A stretch of DNA of 44,506 nucleotides from Rickettsiales bacterium (GTDB lineage: Bacteria; Pseudomonadota; Alphaproteobacteria; Rickettsiales; UBA1997), in assembly GCA_018969185.1 (NCBI GenBank), contig JAGWYT010000010.1:1-44506 (forward strand). Reading direction: 5' to 3'. A program made the position numbers and the translations under genes. Below are positions 24,826 through 33,251 of this stretch, piece after piece. A model generated the notes under the pieces. It was not told the DNA's origin and did no database searches. It saw only the letters and a program-made list of their open reading frames with translations. Within the stretch, counting starts at the first letter, position 1, and each line of letters starts with the position of its first letter.

Positions 24826-25647
24826 TTAGCTCTCAAGATGATATAAAGCTCGCGAAAGCCCGTTATATAAAGCTTGCGGCTCTTGCTTTAAATTAATTTT
24901 ATCAAATAGTGATTTTGTAGAAATTCCCGCTTCTTCTTGCAGACGATTCAAACTTAAATCAAGCATGGTTTTTGGAATTTGCAATTCATCCAACAAAGCC
25001 GCACTGTGATTTTTCTCTCTTGCTTGTATAACCAAATTTTTAATAAATTCTGGCACCACCAAATTATCTGTTATTTTTTTCTGAATCTCTTTATTTTCAG
25101 AAAATAAATCAATTGACCTAAAAGGCGTTGCGCTAATATTATCAAGCATTGAATCAATGTTTCTTAATCGCCAAATATTAATATCATTTTCTTGAATTTT
25201 TTGACTGTAAGAATCCAAAGGCTTCACTTTAGCTTTAGGAGATTTTTTATATTCTTCTTCTTTTTTAAAGTAACAATAAGCGCTTTTTTTAGGATCAAAA
25301 CCATTCGCCAAAACACGTTCTTTTATTGATTCAACCCATTTATCTTGATCACCCAAATCAGGAAGAAAATCAATTTTATATTTAATATTTTTATTAATCA
25401 AAGCTAACTCTAATTGTTGCTTTCTTTGATCAACCGTTAGTGGATTTTCAAGGGGTAAAAAGAATTGATCATAACTATTGGTTGAACCAATTAAAAGCAA
25501 AATTTCTCTTTTCTGATCAGCGCCAGTAATTTGTTTTATACATCCAAAGTGAGTTCTAAGTAAAGGCTGCATTCTACCAATATATATTCCACAAGAAACT
25601 TCATCAAGATTTGGAATATTGCCGCCACTGTCAAAAACTCTCGGCAT
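24826..25647 (-). CDS. NadM-like nucleotidylyltransferase, divergent
   Basis: The 273-residue protein has the nucleotidylyltransferase core: GIYIGRMQPLLRTHFG at about residues 20-35, corresponding to the GRFQP-HxGH motif. ILLLIGSTNSYDQFFLPLENPLT follows in short parts, and ISATPFR near 174 matches the ISSTxxR motif. This points to nicotinamide/nicotinate mononucleotide adenylyltransferases of the NadM type. The first His of HxGH is Leu and the Gly is Thr; the second His is kept. The C-terminal 100 residues are helical and unknown. It follows panD by 12 bases as the last gene of the ubiB-acs-panD string. An FMN or pantetheine-phosphate adenylyltransferase role is possible. Confidence 0.65.
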   Translation of the reverse strand: MPRVFDSGGNIPNLDEVSCGIYIGRMQPLLRTHFGCIKQITGADQKREILLLIGSTNSYDQFFLPLENPLTVDQRKQQLELALINKNIKYKIDFLPDLGDQDKWVESIKERVLANGFDPKKSAYCYFKKEEEYKKSPKAKVKPLDSYSQKIQENDINIWRLRNIDSMLDNISATPFRSIDLFSENKEIQKKITDNLVVPEFIKNLVIQAREKNHSAALLDELQIPKTMLDLSLNRLQEEAGISTKSLFDKINLKQEPQALYNGLSRALYHLES

Positions 25648-25659
25648 AATTTAAGATTA

Positions 25660-26010
25660 TTATTTTACAGCCTTATTATTTTTATCCACCACAACAACTG
25701 TTGGCGTGAATTTCTTTGCTTCTTCTTCACTCATAGAAGCATAGGCAATGATAATTACAGGATCACCAACATGCACTTTACGCGCCGCCGCACCATTGAT
25801 TTTAATTTGACCGCTTCCTTTGGTTGCAGGAATTGTATAAGTTGTAAAACGCTCACCATTATTGATATTTAACACATCAACTTTTTCATGAATTAAAATT
25901 CCCGCAGCCTCAAGCAAATCAGTATCTACAGAGATTGATCCTTCATAATTTAAATCAGCCTCTGTAACAGTTGCTCGGTGTATTTTTGCTTTAAAAAGTG
26001 TTAGTTGCAT
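25660..26010 (-). CDS. panD: Aspartate 1-decarboxylase (pyruvoyl enzyme)
   Basis: PanD decarboxylates L-aspartate to beta-alanine, which enters pantothenate and CoA. The 116-residue proenzyme has the self-cleavage site Gly24-Ser25 in NYEGSIS, from which the pyruvoyl group forms. [16 protein letters not shown] at the N-terminus, [21 protein letters not shown] and [10 protein letters not shown] are typical. Its start overlaps the acs stop by 10 bases. PanD is uncommon in Rickettsiales, and no panB or panC is seen. Beta-alanine may combine with host pantoate. Confidence 0.95.
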   Translation of the reverse strand: MQLTLFKAKIHRATVTEADLNYEGSISVDTDLLEAAGILIHEKVDVLNINNGERFTTYTIPATKGSGQIKINGAAARKVHVGDPVIIIAYASMSEEEAKKFTPTVVVVDKNNKAVK

Positions 26011-28061
26011 TTGATAACTTCTTTAATTTCTTTTGTAATATCTGGATTCACAAGAGTTGAAATATCACCTAATTCTTCTTCTCCTGCAAGAATTTTTTTC
26101 AAAATACGACGCATAATTTTACCAGAACGCGTCTTAGGCAGATCAGAAACAAGATAGATTTTATCAGGCTTTGCAATTGCGCCAATTTCTTTTTGAATTA
26201 ATGCGATTATTTCTTCTTTAATGCCATTGTCATCTTGAGCCTTAGAATTTGTTTTACAAATTCTTGGCGAAAAATCTCTTGCAGCTTTCTGAGATCCTTC
26301 GCTTCGCTCAGGATGACAGGAAAATGGCTCAAAATGACGAGAAGTTTTCATAATCACAAAAGCACAAATTGCTTCACCTTTAATCTCATGAGGAATACCA
26401 ATTACTGCAGATTCAGCAACCTTCGCATGAGAATTAATGGCATTTTCAATTTCGGCAGTTCCAAGGCGATGTCCTGAAACCTTAATCACATCATCAGTTC
26501 TGCCTATAATTCTGTAGAATCCATCTTCATCACTAAAAGCACCATCACCCGCAAAATAATGATTTCTGAATTCCTTATAATAAGTATTAAAAAATTTTTC
26601 TCTATCATTCCAAACACCGCGCGCCATACCTGGCCAAGCCTGCTTGAAACATAGATTACCAATCTTATTCTTCTCGTTAACTTCATTTCCCTTATCATCA
26701 AATAAAATTGGAACAATTCCAGGAAGCGGTAATCCAGCATGCGCAGGCTTGCTCTCAAAAACATGTGCCATTGATGAAATCATGATACCACCAGTTTCAG
26801 TCTGCCACCAAGTATCAACAATTGAACATTTTTTATTGCCAATTTTTTCATAATACCATTGCCAAGCCTCTTCATTTATGGGCTCACCCACCGTTCCTAA
26901 AGTTTTTAGTGAAGACAAATCATGCCCTAAAACAAACTCGTCACCCTTTTGCATCAAAGCTCTGATCGCTGTTGGTGCTGTATAAAAAATATTTACTTTA
27001 TGCTTTTCAATTACTTGCCAAAACCTTGAAGCCGTAGGATAAGTTGGAATTCCTTCAAACATCAAAATTGTTGCTGCATTTAAAAGTGGACCATAAACCA
27101 AATAGCTATGACCCGTGATCCAGCCAATATCCGCGGTACAAAAGAAAATATCATTCTCCTGATATTGAAAAACATTTTTAAAGGAATAAGCGGCGTAAAC
27201 CATATATCCAGCGGTTGTATGCAAAATTCCTTTCGGCTTACCCGTTGAGCCTGAAGTATAGAGAATAAAAAGCGGATCTTCAGCATCACAAATTTCTGCT
27301 TTGTGATTGCTTGAATATTTTGTAATTTCTTCTTGCCAGATTTTAATCTTCGTCGGTTGAACGAAGTTGAAACCACGAAGATTAACATGATCTTTTATCT
27401 CCTTTTCGTGGTTTCGACTTCGCTCAACCGACGAAAAGTAATTACGTTGATAAAGAACAACTGACTCCACAGAATCACACTCTTGCAACGCTTCTTTCGC
27501 AATTTCAAATAATTCTATTTTCTTCTCACCACGAAATAAAAAATCCGCCGTAATCAACATTTTTGCGCCAGAATCCTGAATTCTTCCCGCTAAAGCTTTC
27601 GCTGAAAATCCCGCAAAAACAACACATGTAACCGCACCAATTCTAGCACAAGCCAGCATCGCCACAACAGATTCTGGAATCATCGGCATGTAAATACAAA
27701 CAGGGTCACCTTTTTTTATACCTTGCGCCAGCAATAAATTAGCGAATTTACAAGTTTCTTCGTGAAGTTCTTTGTAGGTTATTTTTCTATTCTCGTCTTT
27801 AGGATCATTGCCTTCTGTGATAATTGCAATTTTATTGCCATGCCTTTCTAAATGACGATCAAGACAATTATAAGAAATGTTAGTTTTAGCGCCACAAAAC
27901 CATGAAATTTCTGCTTTTGATAAATCACAATTCATCACTTCACGCCACTTCTCAAACCAGAAAAAATTATTAGCAATTCCACTCCAGAATAATTCTGGAT
28001 CAGTAATTGATGCTTGATATTGCTGCTTATATTCTTCTTTAGATAAAATTTGGAAACTCAT
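26001..28061 (-). CDS. acs: Acetyl-CoA synthetase with two in-frame palindromic insertions
   Basis: Acs activates acetate to acetyl-CoA by an acetyl-AMP intermediate. The 686-residue protein has [41 protein letters not shown] and [11 protein letters not shown], whose Lys is the regulated acetylation site. Family length is about 640-650. The excess is explained by two inserts: residues about 209-238 (with [12 protein letters not shown]) and about 574-612 (with [16 protein letters not shown]). Each is encoded by an inverted repeat. Both lie between conserved motifs, so the fold may tolerate them. The stop overlaps panD by 10 bases and the start overlaps ubiB by 4 (ATGA). Confidence 0.93.
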   Translation of the reverse strand: MSFQILSKEEYKQQYQASITDPELFWSGIANNFFWFEKWREVMNCDLSKAEISWFCGAKTNISYNCLDRHLERHGNKIAIITEGNDPKDENRKITYKELHEETCKFANLLLAQGIKKGDPVCIYMPMIPESVVAMLACARIGAVTCVVFAGFSAKALAGRIQDSGAKMLITADFLFRGEKKIELFEIAKEALQECDSVESVVLYQRNYFSSVERSRNHEKEIKDHVNLRGFNFVQPTKIKIWQEEITKYSSNHKAEICDAEDPLFILYTSGSTGKPKGILHTTAGYMVYAAYSFKNVFQYQENDIFFCTADIGWITGHSYLVYGPLLNAATILMFEGIPTYPTASRFWQVIEKHKVNIFYTAPTAIRALMQKGDEFVLGHDLSSLKTLGTVGEPINEEAWQWYYEKIGNKKCSIVDTWWQTETGGIMISSMAHVFESKPAHAGLPLPGIVPILFDDKGNEVNEKNKIGNLCFKQAWPGMARGVWNDREKFFNTYYKEFRNHYFAGDGAFSDEDGFYRIIGRTDDVIKVSGHRLGTAEIENAINSHAKVAESAVIGIPHEIKGEAICAFVIMKTSRHFEPFSCHPERSEGSQKAARDFSPRICKTNSKAQDDNGIKEEIIALIQKEIGAIAKPDKIYLVSDLPKTRSGKIMRRILKKILAGEEELGDISTLVNPDITKEIKEVIKCN
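26228..26318. repeat. Palindromic element, family B copy 2, in frame within acs
   Basis: Outer arms TGTCATCTTGAGC (26228-26240) and GCTCAGGATGACA (26306-26318) differ at one base and match the arms at 14893-15005. Inner AGAATTTGT and ACAAATTCT form a second hairpin. On the minus strand it is read through as about 31 residues of acs without a stop. A further half-copy CGTCATTTTGAGCC on the minus strand lies just upstream at about 26325-26338. Confidence 0.85.
27349..27435. repeat. Palindromic element, family C copy 2, in frame within acs
   Basis: Two 31-nt arms (27349-27379 and 27405-27435) pair with two mismatches around a 25-nt spacer. The words GGTTGAGCGAAGTCGAAACCA on the minus strand are shared, in shortened form, with the element at 9890-9979. 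The reading frame of acs is kept through the whole element, giving about 29 extra residues. Confidence 0.85.
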
Positions 28062-29344
28062 TTATAATTCTTGATTAGATTTTTACCTAACTCAAATAAA
28101 TTTAATAATGCATCACGAATCTTAGCATCAAAACCAATATTCCTTTTTGCCCAATCTTGAACCCAAGGTCTTGCAATTTCCCACATATTAAGCTCCGCAT
28201 CAAGCATGATTCCAACGCCTTCCACAAGTAACAAAGTTTTTTGCAAAAGCAATAATTCTGGTCTGGTTTCCATTTTATAATCACGCGTCATCACAATTAA
28301 ATTCTCTAATAAATTCGCTAAAGAAATTTCTTTTACTGAAGAACCAACTATAGTTTCACCAATTTTGCGGCTAGAAAGCGCAAGATCATCAACATTAACA
28401 TCACTTGGTACCAAACCAGCATCAATATGAACTTGTGCCACTCTACGATAATCCTTGTTCAAAAACCCAATTAAAATCTCAGCAACAGCAATACGGGTTT
28501 TCTTATCAATCATTCCCATAATGCCAAAATCAACAACCGCAATATCACCATTTTTCATCAAAAATAAATTTCCTTGATGCATATCAGCATGAAAAAATCC
28601 ATTACCGTAAACTTGCGTAAAATAGCTAATTACAAGGTTTTCGGCAATTTGCTTCTTATCAAATTCAGATGCTTGAATTGCTTCTTTATTCGAAAAAGCT
28701 ATGCCATCAATCCATTCAAGCACTAAAATTTTTGATGTTGAAAATTTCCAAAAAATCTCTGGCACATAGAAACCCTTCACATCTTTTAACTCTTCTTTAA
28801 GCCTTGAGGCGTTTGCTGCCTCACGTAATAAATCCAATTCACTTTTTTGTAAATTTTCTAAAAGCAAAGCAATATCAGAAAGGCTTTTAGCTAAAAATTT
28901 TGAGAATAATGAAATTATTTTGATGATTATTTTAAGAGTTCTGATATCACGCGCCATAATTGCCGCAATAGAGGGGCGTAGAATTTTTACCGCAACTATT
29001 TTACCATCTTGTAATTTTGCTTTATGAACTTGCGCAATTGAAGCAGAAGCAACAGCTTTAAAATCAAATTCAGCAAAAATTTTATCAAAATTTTCACTAT
29101 ATTGATTTTTTAAAGTTGCTTTTAGATCCTTGTCACTAAAGGCTGGAACCTTATCTTGAAATTGTGCTAAGGTTTTTGCTAATTTCTCACCAACTAAATC
29201 TGGCCTAACTGACAAAGCCTGTCCAAGCTTGATAAAAGAAGGTCCTGCAAAATTTAGAAAATAATAAATTGCACGATCCTTAAAGAAGGGATATAGTAGT
29301 AAAGATAAAAGAAATAGAAGCGATAATCTGATGAGATTTATCAT
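28058..29344 (-). CDS. ubiB: UbiB/ABC1 family atypical kinase-like protein
   Basis: The 428-residue protein has the ABC1/ADCK signature FIKLGQALSVRPDLV (KxGQ motif), the Ala-rich ASASIAQVHKA, VAVKILRP with the conserved Lys, EWIDG, HADMHQGN and VVDFG. UbiB is needed for ubiquinone synthesis in bacteria and acts at the inner membrane. The last ~20 residues are hydrophobic enough only for a weak anchor, but the N-terminus (LIRLSLLFLLSLLLYPF) is a membrane segment. It overlaps acs by 4 bases. No ubiE is present. Supply of quinone fits the respiratory genes in the window. Confidence 0.93.
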   Translation of the reverse strand: MINLIRLSLLFLLSLLLYPFFKDRAIYYFLNFAGPSFIKLGQALSVRPDLVGEKLAKTLAQFQDKVPAFSDKDLKATLKNQYSENFDKIFAEFDFKAVASASIAQVHKAKLQDGKIVAVKILRPSIAAIMARDIRTLKIIIKIISLFSKFLAKSLSDIALLLENLQKSELDLLREAANASRLKEELKDVKGFYVPEIFWKFSTSKILVLEWIDGIAFSNKEAIQASEFDKKQIAENLVISYFTQVYGNGFFHADMHQGNLFLMKNGDIAVVDFGIMGMIDKKTRIAVAEILIGFLNKDYRRVAQVHIDAGLVPSDVNVDDLALSSRKIGETIVGSSVKEISLANLLENLIVMTRDYKMETRPELLLLQKTLLLVEGVGIMLDAELNMWEIARPWVQDWAKRNIGFDAKIRDALLNLFELGKNLIKNYK

Positions 29345-29360
29345 TTCTGAGAATTATAAA

Positions 29361-29681
29361 TTACTGACCAACAGCAGAGGAAGCAGAACTTCCAGCATTA
29401 AGATCAATTTTGATTTTACTTAAATCAACATCAACTCCAGCGAAGCTAAGAAGTCTTGATAATAGCTGAGATATGATATCAAGAATATTCATTGAAACTT
29501 CCTGAACTCTTGAGATTATTAGCTTTAAAGCATTAGTCGCTTCCGGAGATAATTTTAAAATTACCGCCACATCATCAATTGTAATTATATTTAACAACAG
29601 CATAACGAACAACATTGAGAAGGCTGTAGAGGCGAAAAGCAATACGCTTCTAAGCGTAAAAAAGGCTAAAAAGTCATTCAT
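29361..29681 (-). CDS. Small single-pass membrane protein, unknown
   Basis: I do not recognise this 106-residue protein. It has one strong hydrophobic segment (about 10-33, SVLLFASTAFSMLFVMLLLNI) and then an amphipathic helical part ending in a Ser/Ala-rich tail (SSASSAVGQ). It starts the ubiB-acs-panD string, 16 bases before ubiB. Length and layout suggest an anchored small protein. Coding is supported by position, a normal start and a composition similar to its neighbours. Confidence 0.6.
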   Translation of the reverse strand: MNDFLAFFTLRSVLLFASTAFSMLFVMLLLNIITIDDVAVILKLSPEATNALKLIISRVQEVSMNILDIISQLLSRLLSFAGVDVDLSKIKIDLNAGSSASSAVGQ

Positions 29682-29793
29682 AGCAATATTTATAATTATT
29701 ACTTAATACATGAAACACCAAGTTAATAGCATTAATTTTAACTTTCCAAGTTAATTTTACTTCTGAGAAAGGAGCTGATATAGATTTGCCATA

Positions 29794-29854
29794 AATCATC
29801 CTCCCCGACTTGCTTCGTTCGTCGACCCTCTCTCAAGGGGATGGTGACAGAGTT
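29794..29854. repeat. Probable repeat element before the lipoprotein gene end
   Basis: ATCATCCTCCCCGAC and GGGGATGGTGA form imperfect outer arms around GCTTCGTTCGTCGACC. The sequence has the same style as the other GC-richer palindromic elements in this AT-rich genome. It lies in the 192-bp gap 29682-29873. The rest of the gap shows no gene; the promoter of the unknown membrane-protein gene at 29681 may lie there. Confidence 0.4.
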
Positions 29855-29873
29855 TTGCATCAGTTGTATATAT

Positions 29874-30308
29874 TTAGTTAACAGTCTCCTGAGAAACACA
29901 TACTCCATAATACATCACTGGAGTTAGCGGACGTGCATTATAGCTTTGCTCAATTAGATGAGCAAAAGTCATATCATAAATCTTTTCTTGTCTTGAGGTA
30001 ATTGAAAATGCAACTTCACCCTCTTCATTGATACAATAATTTTGCTGTTTTAAAAGGCTTTCTAACAATCTAACTTCAGCCTCTGTCATCTTTTTATATT
30101 TCTCATCTATTTTAGAATCTTTATGAGAATTAAGATATTCTTCTTTAACTGAGAAAATGAAAGAATTTTTGGAGGATGGGCTGCTTTTAACAACTCTGCC
30201 ATATTGCGAAGGGTCAACGCAGGAAGTTATAACAATAAAAAAAGGCAGAAGTCCGAAAACCATTCTGCCTTTTTTTAAAAAAAATGTATTTGTAAAATTA
30301 CGCAGCAT
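29874..30308 (-). CDS. Putative lipoprotein with signal peptide overlapping a terminator
   Basis: The frame is open from ATG at 30308, giving 144 residues. A second ATG at 30263 starts [15 protein letters not shown], a normal lipoprotein signal peptide with Cys at residue 30 of the long form. The long form would add 15 residues ([14 protein letters not shown]) before it and overlaps the rplS stop. I do not recognise the mature part. It is charged, with [13 protein letters not shown] and [16 protein letters not shown] terminator stem lies over the signal peptide codons, so expression may depend on readthrough of rplS mRNA. Confidence 0.65.
   Translation of the reverse strand: MLRNFTNTFFLKKGRMVFGLLPFFIVITSCVDPSQYGRVVKSSPSSKNSFIFSVKEEYLNSHKDSKIDEKYKKMTEAEVRLLESLLKQQNYCINEEGEVAFSITSRQEKIYDMTFAHLIEQSYNARPLTPVMYYGVCVSQETVN
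30237..30276 (-). terminator. Intrinsic terminator of the ribosomal operon, inside a lipoprotein gene
   Basis: AAAAAAAGGCAGAA (30237-30250) pairs with TTCTGCCTTTTTTT (30263-30276). The loop is 12 nt. Read from rplS, the stem is followed by a T run, as in an intrinsic terminator. The inner ATG of the lipoprotein gene is in its loop, and the stem codes for part of the signal peptide. Confidence 0.8.
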
Positions 30309-30696
30309 CAGTAGCTGTATCGAAATCTAATTTTTCTTTAATTCTTGAGGCTTTCCCAGTCAAGTTTCTTAGATAGTAAAGCTTAGCTCTACGCACAACA
30401 CCTTGCTTTAATACTTCAACTCCATCAAGCAATGGAGAATAAAGTGCGAATTTTCTTTCTACACCAACGCCACTGCTAATTTTTCTAACTGTAAAAGTTG
30501 CAGAGTAATTTGCAGCATCTTTTGTTCTTGCAATAACAATACCATTAAATGCCTGAATTCTTGTGTTGCCACCTTCAGTGATTTTGTATTTTACACTTAC
30601 AGTATCTCCAATTTTAAAATCAGCAATCTTAGAGCCTCTTGATTCCTGAGTTTTTTTAACTTGATCTGTAATAAAACTTGATAATAAATTTTTCAT
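30298..30696 (-). CDS. rplS: Large-subunit ribosomal protein L19
   Basis: L19 lies at the 30S-50S interface. The 132-residue protein has [24 protein letters not shown] and [13 protein letters not shown], the signature, and RRAKLYYLR near the end. It is usually in the trmD operon. Here it follows rplQ by 22 bases at the end of the ribosomal string. The C-terminal TDAA adds to the core. A strong terminator follows. Confidence 0.96.
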   Translation of the reverse strand: MKNLLSSFITDQVKKTQESRGSKIADFKIGDTVSVKYKITEGGNTRIQAFNGIVIARTKDAANYSATFTVRKISSGVGVERKFALYSPLLDGVEVLKQGVVRRAKLYYLRNLTGKASRIKEKLDFDTATDAA

Positions 30697-30718
30697 ATTT
30701 TCCTTATTTAAAAACTAA

Positions 30719-31114
30719 TTAAGCCTTTGCCACTTCTTTTTCTGAAACTGAATCAACAACTCTATCAACAACTTCCATAAGTGCCATAGGAGCTTTATCG
30801 CCAGTTCTAAAACCAAATTTCATGATTCTAGTATAACCACCTGGACGAGAATTAATTCTTGGACCAATTTCTTTGAAAAGCTTATTAACAATTTCTTGAT
30901 TACCAAGAATTGACGCTGCTAAACGACGATTAGCCAAAGTATCTTTCTTAGCAATAGTCATGATCTTTTCAACATAAGGTCTTAGATCTTTTGCTTTTGG
31001 CAAAGTTGTTTTGATCATTCCATGTTGTAAAAGAGCAATTGCTAAATTACGAAATAAAGCTTTTCTGTGAGCGCTATTTCTGCTTAATTTTCTACCTTTA
31101 ATTCTATGTTTCAT
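30719..31114 (-). CDS. rplQ: Large-subunit ribosomal protein L17
   Basis: L17 is a 50S protein near the exit tunnel. The 131-residue protein begins [20 protein letters not shown], the family start in short. It has [14 protein letters not shown] and [25 protein letters not shown], cited as GGYTRI and RTGDKAPMA. It lies 130 bp after rpoA, a wide gap filled by hairpins. The last residues SEKEVAKA extend past the core. Confidence 0.97.
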   Translation of the reverse strand: MKHRIKGRKLSRNSAHRKALFRNLAIALLQHGMIKTTLPKAKDLRPYVEKIMTIAKKDTLANRRLAASILGNQEIVNKLFKEIGPRINSRPGGYTRIMKFGFRTGDKAPMALMEVVDRVVDSVSEKEVAKA

Positions 31115-31190
31115 ATTTTAACTTTTTTCTAATTTTTACACTTGTACTTCACTGCAAGAGATTTTCGGGATTCGCTATCGCTCATGCCCA

Positions 31191-31250
31191 TTTTAAGCTA
31201 AAAACGACCGTTTAGGTCGTTTTTGCGGCGCTTCGCGCCGCCGCTTAAAA
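31191..31250. repeat. Nested hairpins between rpoA and rplQ
   Basis: Outer arms TTTTAAGC (31191-31198) and GCTTAAAA (31243-31250) enclose AAAAACGACC-GTTTA-GGTCGTTTTT (31200-31224) and GCGGCGC-TTC-GCGCCGC (31225-31241). The rpoA stop (31245-31247) is inside the right outer arm. The first hairpin has A and T tails on both sides and could be an intrinsic terminator in either direction or an attenuator within the operon. Confidence 0.7.
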
Positions 31251-32276
31251 TTCCTTGTTCTTAACTTTTAGTAAATCATCCATATTTTTTGGTGGCCAGT
31301 TAGGAATCTTCATACCAAAATTCAGATTCATAGCTTTAAGATTTTCTTTTAATTCATTTAATGATTTTCTACCAAAATTAGCAGTCTTCAACATCTCACC
31401 TTCAGATCTTGAAACTAAATCACCAACATAAAGAATATTTTCATTTTTTAAACAATTATATGATCTAACTGAAAGTTCCAATTCATCAATTGTTTTAAGA
31501 AGATTTTTATTGAATTCAGGTTCGATATCAATTTCTTTAGAAGGAGCAACATCAACCTTGCTCACATCAAAATTAATAAAGAATTGCAGTTGTTCTTGTA
31601 AAATTTTTGCAGCAACACCTAAAGAATCTTGAGGAGTAATTGCACCATTTGTATCAATTTCTAAAATCAATTTGTCATAGTCAGTAATTTGTCCAACACG
31701 AGCATTCTCAACCTTGTAAGACACTCTTTTAACTGGACTAAAGATTGCATCAATTGCAATTGAACCAACTCCATGATGTTCTTTAGCTTTATTTTGTTCA
31801 GCAGTAACGTAACCTTTACCACATTCTACATGCATCTGAATGTCAATTTTAGCACCTTTATTCAAATGACAAATAATCAAATCCTTATTGCTAATTTCAA
31901 CACCAGCTGGAACTTCAATTGCACCAGCATATACTGGACCTTGTTTGTTAGTTGAAAGTCTAATATTGAAAGAAGAAGAATCACCTTTAGTGATTGCAAG
32001 AGATTTGATATTCATGATAATATCAATAACATCTTCTTTCACACCTTCAATAGTGCTATATTCATGCATCACACCTTCAATTTTAATTGAAGTAACAGCA
32101 AAACCAGCAACTGAAGATAATAAAACTCTTCTTAAAGCATTACCAAGAGTGTTACCAAAACCTCTTTCAAAAGGCTCCATAACGATAACAGATTTTTTTA
32201 CATTATCATAGCCTTCTTTAACTACAACTGAACCTGGTTTTGTAAGTAAATGCCAACTTTCTTTTAGAATAGCCAT
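31245..32276 (-). CDS. rpoA: RNA polymerase alpha subunit
   Basis: The alpha subunit dimerises to start RNA polymerase assembly, and its C-terminal domain contacts UP elements and activators. The 343-residue protein has the N-terminal assembly domain (FERGFGNTLGNALRRVLLSS near 35-55, given in short as GNTLGNALRR). The C-terminal domain at about 265-335 has ELSVRSYNCLK and GRKSLNELKENL. It lies 189 bp after rpsK, with a large palindrome between. Length is a little above the usual 330. Confidence 0.97.
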   Translation of the reverse strand: MAILKESWHLLTKPGSVVVKEGYDNVKKSVIVMEPFERGFGNTLGNALRRVLLSSVAGFAVTSIKIEGVMHEYSTIEGVKEDVIDIIMNIKSLAITKGDSSSFNIRLSTNKQGPVYAGAIEVPAGVEISNKDLIICHLNKGAKIDIQMHVECGKGYVTAEQNKAKEHHGVGSIAIDAIFSPVKRVSYKVENARVGQITDYDKLILEIDTNGAITPQDSLGVAAKILQEQLQFFINFDVSKVDVAPSKEIDIEPEFNKNLLKTIDELELSVRSYNCLKNENILYVGDLVSRSEGEMLKTANFGRKSLNELKENLKAMNLNFGMKIPNWPPKNMDDLLKVKNKEF

Positions 32277-32328
32277 ATTTTTAAACTTTTATTTATGTTT
32301 TAATATTTAAACCAAGAGATAGCAAAAA

Positions 32329-32463
32329 TCTGATGCAATGGCTGTATTTTTGAGGGATTTTTTGAGTTTTTCAAAAATAGCACCGCAGCGTATTTCAACA
32401 TACGTGAGGAACTCATTTTTGAAAAACTCAAAAAGCACCAAAAAGGCAGTCACTGCACTGATT
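32329..32463. repeat. Long palindromic element, family D, between rpsK and rpoA
   Basis: Perfect 20-bp arms TTTTTGAGTTTTTCAAAAAT (32359-32378) and its complement (32415-32434) surround CGTAT-TTCAAC-ATACG (32389-32404). Outer partial arms ATCTGATGCAATGGCTG (32329-32345) and CAGTCACTGCACTGAT (32448-32463) pair imperfectly. The right end abuts the rpsK stop (32466-32468). It is unusual to find so large a palindrome inside the alpha operon. In RNA it would fold into one long stem. Confidence 0.8.
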
Positions 32464-32465
32464 TT

Positions 32466-32858
32466 TTAAACTCTGCGTCGCTTCGCTGGCCTACATCCAT
32501 TGTGCGGATGGTAGGTTTTGTCAATAATTGTAGCAACAGAAACTCCTGCAGCTTGTATAGCACGCAAAGAAGCTTCTCTACCAACTCCAGGACCAGTAAT
32601 TTCAACAGTAACATTTTGTAAACCGCTTTCTTTTGCTGTTTCAATAGCATTTTGAGTTGCAATTTGCGCAGCGTAAGGAGTTGCTTTTCTTGAACCTTTA
32701 AAACCATGCTTTCCAGCAGATGACCAGCAAATTAAATTGCCTTGTAAATCAGTAATAGAAATTATGGTGTTATTAAAGCTTGCAAATACATGCGCTACAC
32801 CATTTAAAATATTTTTCTTTTTCTTACCAACGGTCTTTTTACCACTATACTTAACCAT
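32466..32858 (-). CDS. rpsK: Small-subunit ribosomal protein S11
   Basis: S11 lies in the 30S platform near the mRNA exit. The 130-residue protein has [25 protein letters not shown]-like [11 protein letters not shown], and ends [12 protein letters not shown], the family signature. Spacing to rpsM upstream is 12 bases. The N-terminal lysine run ([10 protein letters not shown]) is common. Its stop directly abuts the palindromic element. Confidence 0.97.
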   Translation of the reverse strand: MVKYSGKKTVGKKKKNILNGVAHVFASFNNTIISITDLQGNLICWSSAGKHGFKGSRKATPYAAQIATQNAIETAKESGLQNVTVEITGPGVGREASLRAIQAAGVSVATIIDKTYHPHNGCRPAKRRRV

Positions 32859-32870
32859 ATTTTTTAGAAA

Positions 32871-33251
32871 TTATTTAGTTACTTTTTTCTTACCAGCAAT
32901 CGCAACGCCTCTGCCTTTACGAGTTCTAGCGTTAGTATGAGTTCTTTGTCCTCTAACTGGAAGTTTTTTAACGTGTCTGATACCTTTATAACAACCAATA
33001 TCAACCAATCTTTTAATGCTTGCAGAAACTTTTCTTCTCAAATCACCTTCAAGAGTTGGATGTTCTTTTTCAAGTAATGATCTAACTTGTGCAAGCTTCT
33101 CTTCAGTCATCTGATGAGTTCTTGTACTAAGATCTATTTTTAATTTCTTGCAAATTTTATGCGCAGTAGTTATGCCAATACCGTAAATGTAAGTAAGAGA
33201 GATAACAAATCTCTTTTCTTTTGGAATATTGACACCAGCAATTCTAGCCAA
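32871..33251 (-). CDS. rpsM: Small-subunit ribosomal protein S13
   Basis: S13 is in the 30S head and contacts the P-site tRNA and the 50S. The 126-residue protein has [14 protein letters not shown], the helical [31 protein letters not shown] in parts and a basic tail [20 protein letters not shown], cited as TRKGRG. It follows adk after a 112-bp gap (33252-33363). In many bacteria rpmJ (L36) lies at this place. I do not find a full L36 frame there. Confidence 0.97.
   Translation of the reverse strand: MARIAGVNIPKEKRFVISLTYIYGIGITTAHKICKKLKIDLSTRTHQMTEEKLAQVRSLLEKEHPTLEGDLRRKVSASIKRLVDIGCYKGIRHVKKLPVRGQRTHTNARTRKGRGVAIAGKKKVTK

Noticed and set aside
29682-29873. tRNA or small RNA gene in the gap before ubiB string
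   Set aside because: No cloverleaf or CCA-type structure was recognised; only an imperfect repeat was seen.
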